Positions 1-8,073 of a DNA stretch of 64,000 nt are shown piece after piece. A program made the translations under genes and the position numbers. A model generated the notes under the pieces. That model saw nothing but the letters and a program-made list of their open reading frames with translations, did no database searches and was not told where the DNA came from. The stretch's first letter is position 1, and every line of letters starts with the position of its first letter. Source of the DNA: Cytophagales bacterium. Lineage in GTDB: Bacteria > Bacteroidota > Bacteroidia > Cytophagales > Thermoflexibacteraceae. The stretch is taken from contig REAZ01000020.1 in NCBI GenBank assembly GCA_004294445.1, positions 110,213 to 174,212 of the forward strand. Direction: 5' to 3'.

Positions 1-2
1 AA

Positions 3-503
3 GCTATCTCGATAGTAGGTACGCCCAAGCAAAGTTTCAACGATTTACTTTTGTGGAAATCTGAACTTCAGCCCATAGAAGATGCCGAAAATGCAAAAGA
101 AGAAAAAGAGGCAATGAGAACAGTAGCTTTGGTACACGCACTTAATTTGCTTTCTTCCTCCTACCGAAATGCACAAACAGTAGATTTTCAGACTTTTACT
201 GATAAAGAAATGGCTAATATGTCGAAGTTAAATCCGCTTAATTGGGCTTCACAACTGCGGGCAATGATGGCACATGATATTTACAAAATAGTACCTAAGG
301 GACAAATAAAAGAAAAACTCAAAGCAAAGATGTTGCTTGTTTACTCCTTGCAAGACATGATGGTAAACCCACAAGCAAGCATAGAATTGGCTGATTTGCT
401 GCAAAATGAAAGGCTCGAACTCAAAGGTAATTGCGGACACTTAGCACCCTCCTGCGAAGGGGCAGAAGTCCTCAAGGCTGTAAAAGAGTTTTTGCAGCGA
501 TAA
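3..503 (+). CDS. alpha/beta hydrolase, C-terminal part (5' end outside window)
   Basis: The reading frame is open to the left edge, so only the last ~166 residues are present; the TTG at 51 is not the true start. The end carries the signature of an alpha/beta-hydrolase fold: a hydrophobic strand followed by an acid (MLLVYSLQDMMVNP) and then a histidine in GNCGHLAPSCE, the spacing expected for the Asp and His of the Ser-Asp-His triad. The spacing resembles homoserine O-acetyltransferase-like hydrolases, but the nucleophile region lies outside the window, so the substrate cannot be named. The stop at 501-503 is followed by 132 bases without a gene. Confidence 0.7.
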   Translation, partial: AISIVGTPKQSFNDLLLWKSELQPIEDAENAKEEKEAMRTVALVHALNLLSSSYRNAQTVDFQTFTDKEMANMSKLNPLNWASQLRAMMAHDIYKIVPKGQIKEKLKAKMLLVYSLQDMMVNPQASIELADLLQNERLELKGNCGHLAPSCEGAEVLKAVKEFLQR

Positions 504-635
504 ACGGTTTAGGTGCATGCAGACGTAAACTAAAAAGCAATTTTTATCGATTGTTTTCTATTTTGTGTGTAATTTTCTGTTTTTTCTTTCTAACTTTCAG
601 GTAATTAATAAATCACCACTAATTTTCTATCCGAA

Positions 636-2597
636 ATGAAATATATCTATATGTGTGTAGTTGTCCTCACTTTTTTTGCAAATCAATCGTTTGCGGAGGT
701 TAGCTTGCCTAAAATTTTTGCCGATGGCATGGTTCTTCAACGAGAGGCAGCCGTACCCGTTTGGGGTTGGGCTGAGGCGGGCGAAAAAATTACTGTTACT
801 TTTTTGGGCAAGCGTTATACCGCCAAGGCAGATAAAAATGGCAACTGGATGGTCAGATTGGCAGAAATGAAAGCAGGCGGCACGTTTGAACTTACCGTAC
901 AGGGCAAGAGCAAAAATGTAATCACCATCAAAAACATACTCATTGGCGAAGTTTGGGTATGTAGTGGGCAGTCGAATATGGAATGGCGAATAGGTAGCTT
1001 GCCTATCAAAGATGCAGAAGTGGCAGCAGCTAATTTCCCACAAATCAGGACTTTTACTGTGCCGCGTGTGGCAAGTTCGAAGCCCCAAAAAGACGTACCA
1101 AGTGGCGAATGGCAAGAAGCAGTGGGTGAGAATGTCAAAAATTTTTCAGCAGTTGCTTACTTTTTTGCCAAAGATTTGTACCAGCAGTACAAAGTGCCTA
1201 TTGGTCTGATAAATACAAGCTGGGGCGGTACTATCGCCGAAACATGGATGAGTGCGGGGGCTGCAAAGCAAATACCTGATTTTAAAAGCCAATTAGAGGA
1301 CTTAGAAAAAACACCCGACCTATTGGAGAAAGCCAAAAAAGATGCCGAAGAAATAAGGAAAAAATATGCTGACATGGGCAGAAATACAGAAACGGGCATC
1401 GTGGGCAAGTGGTGGAAAGACGACCTTAGTACCAACGAATGGAAAGAAATGAAACTTCCTTCGCTTTGGGAAAATGCGGGACTGCAAGGATTGGACGGGG
1501 TGGTTTGGTTTAGAAAAGAGATTGAACTTCCTGAAAAATATGTAGGAAAAAACCTTATCATAAATTTAGGTGCGATTGACGATGCAGATGAAACCTATCT
1601 GAATGGTGAAAAAATAGGACAAACCAACTCTTATTCAGATAAAAGAAGTTATCAGGCAGATGCCCAAAAGTGGAGGCAAGGGAAAAATATAATTACGGTG
1701 AGGGTAACAGATACTGGCGGCGGCGGTGGTATTTACGGTGAACCCAAAGAAATGTTTGTAGGCTTAGGCACAGAAAGAGCAGTAGAGTTGGCGGGAAATT
1801 GGAAATACAGGATAGACATGGCAGAAGCAATGAATGTGTCGGTAAGTGCTAATCCCAATAGCCACCCTACTTTGCTTTACAATGCCATGATTCACCCCCT
1901 CATCCCCTATTCCATCAGAGGTGCTATTTGGTATCAGGGAGAAAGCAACGCAAGCCGAGCATATCAGTACAGAACGGTGTTTGCAGAGATGATAAAAGAC
2001 TGGAGAAATCAGTGGAAGCAGGGTGCTTTCCCTTTTCTTTTTGTCCAATTAGCCAATTATATGAAGTTTGAAGATGTGCCAAAGGAAAGCGAATGGGCAG
2101 AACTTCGGGAAGCACAAACCATGACTCTTGCCCTGCCAAATACGGGAATGGCAGTCATCATAGACATAGGCGAGGGAGCGGATATTCACCCCAAAAACAA
2201 GCATGACGTAGGGAAAAGATTGGCTTTGTCTGCTCGCAAAATTGCCTACAAAGAGGAAATTAACTACTCAAGCCCTATGTACGAATCCATGCAAGTAAAT
2301 GGCGATAAAGCAATTATTTCATTAAAATATACAGGAAATGGCTTGGTAGTCAAAGACCGCTACGGCTACATCAAAGGCTTTACGATTGCGGGAGAAGACA
2401 AAAAATTCTATTGGGCAAAAGCGTATTTGGAAAACGGGAAAATAGTCATCTACAGCGAAAATGTGAGCAAACCTGTGGCTGTGCGCTACGGATGGGCTAA
2501 TAATCCCGAAGACCTAAATTTGTTTAGCAAAGATGGGCTGCCCGTTTGCCCGTTCCGAACAGATAGCTGGCAAGGAATCACAGTAGGCAATAAATAG
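636..2597 (+). CDS. sialate O-acetylesterase (SASA/SGNH hydrolase), secreted
   Basis: Predicted secreted esterase that removes O-acetyl groups from sialic acid or related sugars. A signal peptide (residues 1-20) is followed by an N-terminal beta domain and the SGNH nucleophile motif SGQSNME (Ser113). The catalytic domain resumes with WYQGESN (432-438) and ends with ADIHP (Asp516, His518), giving a complete Ser/Asp/His set. Between residues about 255 and 390 is a jelly-roll insertion like the sugar-binding domain of GH2 enzymes, as in many Bacteroidota family members of about 650 residues. No sialidase or nan genes lie next to it, so the natural substrate could be another acetylated glycan. 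A hairpin terminator follows at 2618-2653. Confidence 0.9.
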   Translation: MKYIYMCVVVLTFFANQSFAEVSLPKIFADGMVLQREAAVPVWGWAEAGEKITVTFLGKRYTAKADKNGNWMVRLAEMKAGGTFELTVQGKSKNVITIKNILIGEVWVCSGQSNMEWRIGSLPIKDAEVAAANFPQIRTFTVPRVASSKPQKDVPSGEWQEAVGENVKNFSAVAYFFAKDLYQQYKVPIGLINTSWGGTIAETWMSAGAAKQIPDFKSQLEDLEKTPDLLEKAKKDAEEIRKKYADMGRNTETGIVGKWWKDDLSTNEWKEMKLPSLWENAGLQGLDGVVWFRKEIELPEKYVGKNLIINLGAIDDADETYLNGEKIGQTNSYSDKRSYQADAQKWRQGKNIITVRVTDTGGGGGIYGEPKEMFVGLGTERAVELAGNWKYRIDMAEAMNVSVSANPNSHPTLLYNAMIHPLIPYSIRGAIWYQGESNASRAYQYRTVFAEMIKDWRNQWKQGAFPFLFVQLANYMKFEDVPKESEWAELREAQTMTLALPNTGMAVIIDIGEGADIHPKNKHDVGKRLALSARKIAYKEEINYSSPMYESMQVNGDKAIISLKYTGNGLVVKDRYGYIKGFTIAGEDKKFYWAKAYLENGKIVIYSENVSKPVAVRYGWANNPEDLNLFSKDGLPVCPFRTDSWQGITVGNK

Positions 2598-2617
2598 GGA
2601 GAAAGCAATATTCTTAT

Positions 2618-2653
2618 AAAAATCATACCTTGCTCACATTTGGTATGATTTTT
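2618..2653 (+). terminator. hairpin terminator after the sialate O-acetylesterase
   Basis: A perfect 12-bp inverted repeat (AAAAATCATACC at 2618-2629, GGTATGATTTTT at 2642-2653) with a 12-base loop ends in a T run, 20 bases after the stop codon. Confidence 0.75.
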
Positions 2654-2792
2654 ACACAAATTAAAATATTATGAAAGGATTCTTTTGATTTTTCTAAGAA
2701 ATAATTACATTTAGGAGAAAAAAACGCCCTGCCCTCTAATTTGATGTGTTTTAAGTGCTTGGTGATAAACAAACGCCGAAAAATAAAAAAAT

Positions 2793-3869
2793 ATGCGAAA
2801 GGTCAATCTATCAGAAATAAATAGCTACGGGAGCAGATTTGCGAAAGTAATCTGTGATAAATTTTTTAAGATGCAACCCGCTATCAACGGCAAGCAAATC
2901 GTTGAACTTTGCGAGAATAGGCAAATTAACCTATTCGTCATCAAGACCGTTTATATCAAGTGGCAAGAAGAAGCCAATAATATACGTAGCTCTTTCTTCG
3001 ATTATTCTGCCCCCGAAGTTACGCAAGCAATGACTTCGCTTATGAATGTGCTTTCTCGCTATATAAGTGTGCGTCAGGCAACTTTTGAGCCTATTTTAGC
3101 AAATGCAGTGGCAGATACACTCCTTCTTACACTTTCTCCGTACGATTATTATGCAAAGGAATTTGCAATGATGGGCAAGGAGATAGAGGTAAATATGCAG
3201 GTAAAGACGATAGCCAAGTATTTTAAAGTGCATAAAAAGCTATTTGATAAAATTCTTGCCCAATTAGAAGCAGAGGGTAATACCATAAAATCGGAACGAG
3301 CAGCAGCTATTGTAGCGGCTATATTAGGGCAGAATCCAGAGTTAGACAATCAGGAGGCACTTTTGCTTTCGTTTGATAAGGTCATTCCACTCAATTTTAA
3401 TAACTTGTTTGTTACCCAAGAGGCGAACAGATTTGCAAATACGCAATTAGAAGAAACTACTTTTGATATTTCTCCGCTTCGCTTCGATTTGAACCTCAAA
3501 GAAGAAAAGCCTATTGTAACTGAATATGTGCCTACACCCGTAGTAACGCAAAAGCCTGTAGAACAAATAGTGGAGGAAAAGTTCTCTCCTTTGAGCAATC
3601 CCGAACTTGCAAGAAGCATCATGGCAAATTCGCAGCAGCAAAGTATGCGAAATATCATTCCTTTCGAGAAAAGAAATGGCTTTGTCAGTATGCTTTTTAA
3701 TGGGAATAGTAGCGAGTTCGACGATGCTTTAGGGTTAATAGATAGATGTAGCGATTACCACGAAGCCATTATGATAATCAAAGACCGCTATTTCCGCAAG
3801 TACAGTTGGGACTTAGAAAAAGATGAGGTCAAAGAGTTTTATGAAATGGTATCCGAAAAGTTTGATTAA
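2793..3869 (+). CDS. hypothetical protein, 358 aa
   Basis: I do not recognise this family. The protein has no signal peptide or membrane segment, so it is probably cytoplasmic. Residues 1-200 are mostly helical and begin with a basic stretch (MRKVNLSEINSYG). Residues about 235-275 form a Pro/Val/Glu-rich, probably flexible linker, and the last ~90 residues are again helical. It stands alone between two terminators (2618-2653 and 3877-3919), so it is probably transcribed by itself. Codon use and composition match its neighbours. The gene is convincing from its length and frame, but no function can be assigned. Confidence 0.75.
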   Translation: MRKVNLSEINSYGSRFAKVICDKFFKMQPAINGKQIVELCENRQINLFVIKTVYIKWQEEANNIRSSFFDYSAPEVTQAMTSLMNVLSRYISVRQATFEPILANAVADTLLLTLSPYDYYAKEFAMMGKEIEVNMQVKTIAKYFKVHKKLFDKILAQLEAEGNTIKSERAAAIVAAILGQNPELDNQEALLLSFDKVIPLNFNNLFVTQEANRFANTQLEETTFDISPLRFDLNLKEEKPIVTEYVPTPVVTQKPVEQIVEEKFSPLSNPELARSIMANSQQQSMRNIIPFEKRNGFVSMLFNGNSSEFDDALGLIDRCSDYHEAIMIIKDRYFRKYSWDLEKDEVKEFYEMVSEKFD

Positions 3870-3876
3870 TAATAAC

Positions 3877-3919
3877 AAAACAGAGTAGTATGGTCGGAAA
3901 AGCCATACTACTCTGTTTT
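3877..3919. terminator. bidirectional hairpin terminator
   Basis: A perfect 17-bp inverted repeat (3877-3893 with 3903-3919, 9-base loop) is flanked by A and T runs on both sides. It sits between two convergent genes and can end transcription from either. Confidence 0.9.
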
Positions 3920-3947
3920 GTTTCTATTCCCAATGCATCTGATTGGT

Positions 3948-4787
3948 TTATATATCTTTCTGCTTTTGTTTTGCTAATGCTATGCCCAAAGCTAAAGTCC
4001 AAATAATCATCACTATTCCGTAGAACCAAGCCACAAAATTTTCTTCTTCGGCTATTTTTTCTTGCAAATCAATAGATTCCAAAAAGATAAAAGTTTCAGT
4101 TTTGGGGAGAGTGTAATATTTTTTGAAAAACCAATCAGCCAAATCAGGATATTTTTCGGCATATTCGCTGCTGCGCGGGCGGTGCCAAACAGCCTTTATA
4201 TCTGGTATTGCTTTTGGGTTTTCTTCGGCATTCTGTACCGAAAAAGCAAAAATGGGCTGATTATCCCAATTTTGGGCTACTATAGGGACTATCTTATAAG
4301 CTATTTTTTTATATCTTGTGCTTTGCCCTTTTGCTGTTATTGGGAAAGAGAAAGTAGTTTCAGAAGTCAGTTCTTGAAGAATTTGTGCATCGGAGATGAG
4401 AAAAAAATCGCCTTTCTCAAAATTTGTCTTTGAAAAAGATACATTTTTTATGTCGGCGGTTTTGTAGTGAAAATAGGTAGCTAAGTTATCTGCTAATTTG
4501 ATTTGAGCAAAAGCCAAAACAGCCCAAATACCGAGCAAGGCAATATTATCGGCAAATGCCTCTTCGTTTCTTACAATTTTTATCACCGTTATTGCATAAC
4601 TCAACGCCAAATTGATACCAAATAAGCACAAAGCAATCACAAAAGCAAGCCCGTCCCAACCAGTTCCGCGCGGCATGATGGCAAAAAAGGGAATTAGGAG
4701 CAGAAACTGCGTATGAAATGCCAAGAGTCCCCAAACTCCTACCCTGAGAGTATTTTTTTTTTGAAAATATTTTTCCCTACATTCCAA
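3948..4787 (-). CDS. membrane protein of unknown function, coupled to the sigma-54 regulator
   Basis: An inner-membrane protein with three hydrophobic segments at residues 17-38, 46-70 and 81-97, a soluble domain from about 100 to 250, and a fourth segment at 253-272 followed by a basic tail. No kinase, HAMP or transporter motif is visible. The only plausible start is a TTG at 4787, inside the end of the upstream regulator gene (11-base overlap), which implies translational coupling. In similar Bacteroidota operons this position often holds the sensor kinase; here it does not, so the protein may be a target or a signal-sensing partner of the regulator. That role is an inference from position only. 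Confidence 0.65.
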   Translation of the reverse strand: MECREKYFQKKNTLRVGVWGLLAFHTQFLLLIPFFAIMPRGTGWDGLAFVIALCLFGINLALSYAITVIKIVRNEEAFADNIALLGIWAVLAFAQIKLADNLATYFHYKTADIKNVSFSKTNFEKGDFFLISDAQILQELTSETTFSFPITAKGQSTRYKKIAYKIVPIVAQNWDNQPIFAFSVQNAEENPKAIPDIKAVWHRPRSSEYAEKYPDLADWFFKKYYTLPKTETFIFLESIDLQEKIAEEENFVAWFYGIVMIIWTLALGIALAKQKQKDI

Positions 4788-6162
4788 ATTTCTCCAACCT
4801 CCGATAGAGCGAAGACCGCGTAAGTCCGAGTTCGGTAGCTGCTTGGGTGATGTTGCCGTTGTATTTTTTCAAAACCTTACGAATCAAGATTTTCTCTACA
4901 TCTTCTAAGTTCATCTGCTCGATGGCGAGGCTATCGTCCTCTTTGCTTGGTGCTTGGCGAGTATTGAGGAATAAATCTTCGGGCTGCAATATGCTTTTAT
5001 TGCTCATAATCACTGCTCTTTCCATTGAGTGCTGAAGCTCTCTTACATTGCCTGCCCATTGGTAATTTTGCATTTTTTTCATTGCGGCAGGGCTAATAGT
5101 ATTGATAGATTTTCCGTATTTTTTCGTATAATGCTCTAAATAGTGAGTGGCTAATAGCTGAATATCATCTCCTCTTTCGCGGAGAGGCGGCAGGTGCAAC
5201 TCAATGGTATTTACCCTATATAGCAAGTCTTGGCGAAATTTATTTTGTTTTACCATATCATATATAGGCATATTGGTCGCACATATCAGGCGTACGTCTA
5301 TCGGTTTTGACTTGTTTGAGCCTACTCGCCTTACTTCTCTATTTTGCAATACTGTGAGTAGTTTGGCTTGCAAAGGCAGGGACAAATTTCCCAATTCGTC
5401 TAAGAATAGAGAACCGCCCGTTGCTACCTCGAATCGCCCTGCTCGGTCTTCCTTGGCATCTGTGAAAGAGCCGCGCACATGACCAAAAAGTTCACTATCA
5501 AACAGCGATTCGGTAATAGCCCCCATATCTACCCCAATAAACACCTTGTCTGCCCTTGCTGACCTGCGATGAATTGCCCTTGCTACTACCTCTTTTCCTG
5601 TCCCATTTTCCCCCAAAATCAAGACGTTTGCATCTGTTTTGGCTATCTGCTCTATAGTTTCATATACTTTCATCATGGCGGCACTCTGCCCGATGATTTC
5701 GCTAAAATGCTTATTAATGTCAGCCATCATTACTTTTTGCTGCGAGCGAAGTTCTGTAACCTCCTGCTTTGACTGCCTCAGATTCATAGCTGACCAAAGT
5801 GTCGCCAAAAGTTTTTCATTTTCCCAAGGCTTCACCACAAAATCTGCTGCTCCCTCTTTGATAGCCCTCACAGCCATCTGCACATCTCCGTAAGCCGTAA
5901 TCATTACTACTACCGCCGAAGGGTCTATCTGCAATATTCGATTGAGCCAATAAAAACCCTCGCTACCACTGCTTACATCTCTGGTGAAATTCATATCAAG
6001 CAAAATAACGTCATATTGCTCATTGCCAAGAAGATTTGGGATAATTTCAGGATTTTTCTCAATATCTACTTGGGCAAAATGCCTTTTTAAGAATAGTTTT
6101 GCTGCTTTTAATAAATCCTCGTTGTCATCTACTATGAGTAGTTTGCCTTCTTTAGAGTTCAT
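4777..6162 (-). CDS. sigma-54-dependent response regulator (NtrC/ZraR family)
   Basis: Transcription activator of RNA polymerase with sigma-54. It has a receiver domain at residues 7-120 (phospho-acceptor Asp56, Thr89, Lys111), an AAA+ domain at about 153-390 with Walker A GENGTGKE (184-191) and Walker B-like SLFLDELGN (251-259), and a Fis-type helix-turn-helix at 425-461. The sigma-54-contacting loop, usually GAFTGA, reads GSFTDA (231-236). The gene has a good -24/-12 promoter and two palindromic upstream sites in its own leader, so it probably activates itself. No sensor kinase is adjacent; the downstream overlapping gene is a membrane protein. Confidence 0.93.
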   Translation of the reverse strand: MNSKEGKLLIVDDNEDLLKAAKLFLKRHFAQVDIEKNPEIIPNLLGNEQYDVILLDMNFTRDVSSGSEGFYWLNRILQIDPSAVVVMITAYGDVQMAVRAIKEGAADFVVKPWENEKLLATLWSAMNLRQSKQEVTELRSQQKVMMADINKHFSEIIGQSAAMMKVYETIEQIAKTDANVLILGENGTGKEVVARAIHRRSARADKVFIGVDMGAITESLFDSELFGHVRGSFTDAKEDRAGRFEVATGGSLFLDELGNLSLPLQAKLLTVLQNREVRRVGSNKSKPIDVRLICATNMPIYDMVKQNKFRQDLLYRVNTIELHLPPLRERGDDIQLLATHYLEHYTKKYGKSINTISPAAMKKMQNYQWAGNVRELQHSMERAVIMSNKSILQPEDLFLNTRQAPSKEDDSLAIEQMNLEDVEKILIRKVLKKYNGNITQAATELGLTRSSLYRRLEKFGM

Positions 6163-6218
6163 CGATGTTTGGTTTTATAAATAGTTTTGAAGTTTTCCAA
6201 TACAAGATTGGTAGTTAT

Positions 6219-6236
6219 TTGCAAACAGTGTGCCTT
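6219..6236 (-). promoter_or_regulatory. sigma-54 (-24/-12) promoter of the response regulator gene
   Basis: On the minus strand the sequence reads AGGCACACTGTTTGCA. The invariant GG (6234-6233) and GC (6222-6221) are separated by exactly ten bases, and GGCAC and TTGCA match the sigma-54 consensus. Transcription would start near 6209, about 47 bases before the ATG at 6162. Confidence 0.75.
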
Positions 6237-6300
6237 TAAAAATAAATAAGGTAAATAACTTTTAATCAATAGTTTGCAAGAAATAATGGAAATCGGAGCC

Positions 6301-6334
6301 GCCGAAAACGGGCAACAAGCGTCCGTTTTCGGAC
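6301..6334. promoter_or_regulatory. tandem palindromic sites, probable enhancer for the sigma-54 regulator
   Basis: Two palindromes share a core: CCG-AAAA-CGG (6302-6311) and GTCCG-TTTT-CGGAC (6321-6334). Their centres are 21 bp apart (two helical turns), roughly 97 and 118 bp upstream of the predicted start of the sigma-54 promoter, the usual distance for an NtrC-type activator. Together they could also fold as a 10-bp hairpin, but no T run follows. Confidence 0.6.
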
Positions 6335-6382
6335 AGTTGGCTAAGTTATATTCTCTATCTTAGGGGAAATAAGTTAGGTATG

Positions 6383-6991
6383 CTAATCCATATAAACGTC
6401 AATATTTACTTGACTTAGCTTGTCTTTTACAAAAGCAAAAGTATAATCTGCCGTTCCCATCATATTACTTACTTTGATGAGGTTAGGCTGTATAGTAAGT
6501 AAATAACTATTCATTTCATCGTCACCATTAATTTCTATGAGTCCCTGCTGAAATTTATATCTTTCCAAGTCATTGAATTTTTGCCAAAACTCTTCTCTTG
6601 ACATCCCTACACTGATTTGATTGCGCAATGCTATGCTGTTATCAGTAATTTGTGCGGAAAAAACCATTTCATTTCCCTGTGATTTATATACTTTTAGCTT
6701 AGTTGTCTGGTAGGAAAAATGAAAAATAGTATCCTTTATACGGCTGTTGTGCGTGTTTTTGATGACTTCCTTTAAAATGCGAAATTTTTTACCTAATTTA
6801 TCGGAAAGAGTAGTCGTAGTTACTTCATAGCCAAAGGGATCGGCATCAAAATCTGCCAACGAGATTTGTGAAAGTTCTTGCTTGAGTGGGCTGGGTGCTG
6901 AAGGAGGTTTGCTACTTAGCTGCCGAGTACCCGAAAAAGCAAAGTCGTGTAATAATAATAATAATATAAAAATTAGAACAGGCTTTCTCAT
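6383..6991 (-). CDS. hypothetical secreted protein, 202 aa
   Basis: Residues 1-20 form a clear signal peptide (basic start, poly-Leu core, cleavage near FAFSG), followed by a Ser/Pro-rich linker (about 21-38). The mature part looks beta-rich and ends in TFAFVKDKLSQVNIDVYMD. It has no lipobox and no catalytic motif that I recognise. The region SVGMSREEFWQKFNDL resembles the short helix seen in small periplasmic beta-domain proteins of the SmpA/BLIP type, but the similarity is too weak to use. It is probably periplasmic, with unknown function. Confidence 0.65.
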   Translation of the reverse strand: MRKPVLIFILLLLLHDFAFSGTRQLSSKPPSAPSPLKQELSQISLADFDADPFGYEVTTTTLSDKLGKKFRILKEVIKNTHNSRIKDTIFHFSYQTTKLKVYKSQGNEMVFSAQITDNSIALRNQISVGMSREEFWQKFNDLERYKFQQGLIEINGDDEMNSYLLTIQPNLIKVSNMMGTADYTFAFVKDKLSQVNIDVYMD

Positions 6992-7060
6992 ATATACAAG
7001 GGGTTTTCCCCTTATTAACGATTTTTCTACAAAATTGATACATTTTTTTGAGAAAACTTA

Positions 7061-8068
7061 TTAAAAAATACTATTTATTGTGCTTAACATACATCTTGCA
7101 AATAGTCTTACTTGTAATGTAAGTGGTAAGTATTTTCTTAGGGAGGAGTTTAGCAATAGCAATAGAGTAAATGCTCCCAAAGAATGATGTGCGGCAGCTA
7201 TTCTGAACCAGTAGTAGGCAAGCAAGCTATTCATGTCTTTGAGCAAGAATATTTTTTTTTTTTCATTTGCATTTTTGAGTTTAAGCAGCCATTGATTTGC
7301 ATCTGCGAGGAAAACTTTACTTATTTCAAATTCTAAATGTGCTATTTGTGCATGCAAGGCTATTTCTTTTTCTGTAGGCTTTATTCCAAATTTGTCAAGT
7401 CCATTGAGTAATATTCTCAATGTATTTTCTTTCATTTTTTTTTGTTTTAACTTACTAATTCCTTGACTATGAGATAAATATTTTACTAATTTCTCTCTGA
7501 TAATACCAAATTGGGTTTGGGTAGAGAGTCGCATCCATAGTTCGTAATCTTCGGCAGGTGGATATTCTTCATCAAATTGTAGCAAGGCTAAGGCTTTGGT
7601 AAGCATGACAGACGAAGTAGCAAAGCAATTATGAAAAAATAGGCGAGGAGCAATATGGGATTGCTCTATTTCCCAAACAAACTCGTCTATTAGTTTGCCG
7701 TTCTCATCTATAATCTCTGTCCATGTGCCAACTACGCCTATTGCTGGATTTTTATCCAAAAAATCCACTTGTTTTTGCAAACGCTGTGGATATGCCCAGT
7801 CATCAGCGTCCAAAAATGCTATATACTCTCCGTTGGCGGCTGCGATGCCTAAGTTGCGACTTGCCGCCGCACCGCTATTTTGTGGGGTGTGCAATAGCTG
7901 AATTTTGCTGCTTTGAATAGCTTTGATTATTTGGACGGAGGCATCTGTAGAGCAATCATCAATCAAAATGAGTTCGAAATCCTGAAAAGTTTGGTTTAAG
8001 ATGCTTTCTACAGCCGTTGTTATGTATTTTTCGGCATTATAGACAGGCATAATTACGCTTACTTTCAT
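7061..8068 (-). CDS. glycosyltransferase family 2
   Basis: Transfers a sugar from a nucleotide donor to an acceptor at the cytoplasmic membrane face. The GT-A fold is evident from MKVSVIMPVYNAEKYI at the N-terminus, the nucleotide-binding IDDCSTD (36-42), and the metal-binding DAD within FLDADDW (residues 87-89). A short hydrophobic C-terminal stretch (about 285-310) may associate with the membrane. The gene lies 5 bases after the histidine kinase-like gene, in the same direction, and may share its transcript. There are no polysaccharide genes beside it, so the acceptor is unknown. Confidence 0.9.
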   Translation of the reverse strand: MKVSVIMPVYNAEKYITTAVESILNQTFQDFELILIDDCSTDASVQIIKAIQSSKIQLLHTPQNSGAAASRNLGIAAANGEYIAFLDADDWAYPQRLQKQVDFLDKNPAIGVVGTWTEIIDENGKLIDEFVWEIEQSHIAPRLFFHNCFATSSVMLTKALALLQFDEEYPPAEDYELWMRLSTQTQFGIIREKLVKYLSHSQGISKLKQKKMKENTLRILLNGLDKFGIKPTEKEIALHAQIAHLEFEISKVFLADANQWLLKLKNANEKKKIFLLKDMNSLLAYYWFRIAAAHHSLGAFTLLLLLNSSLRKYLPLTLQVRLFARCMLSTINSIF

Positions 8069-8073
8069 TTTTT

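Noticed and set aside
627..1115. A 162-codon minus-strand frame inside the sialate O-acetylesterase gene
   Set aside because: It is fully inside a confident gene on the other strand, has no promoter or domain, and is expected by chance.
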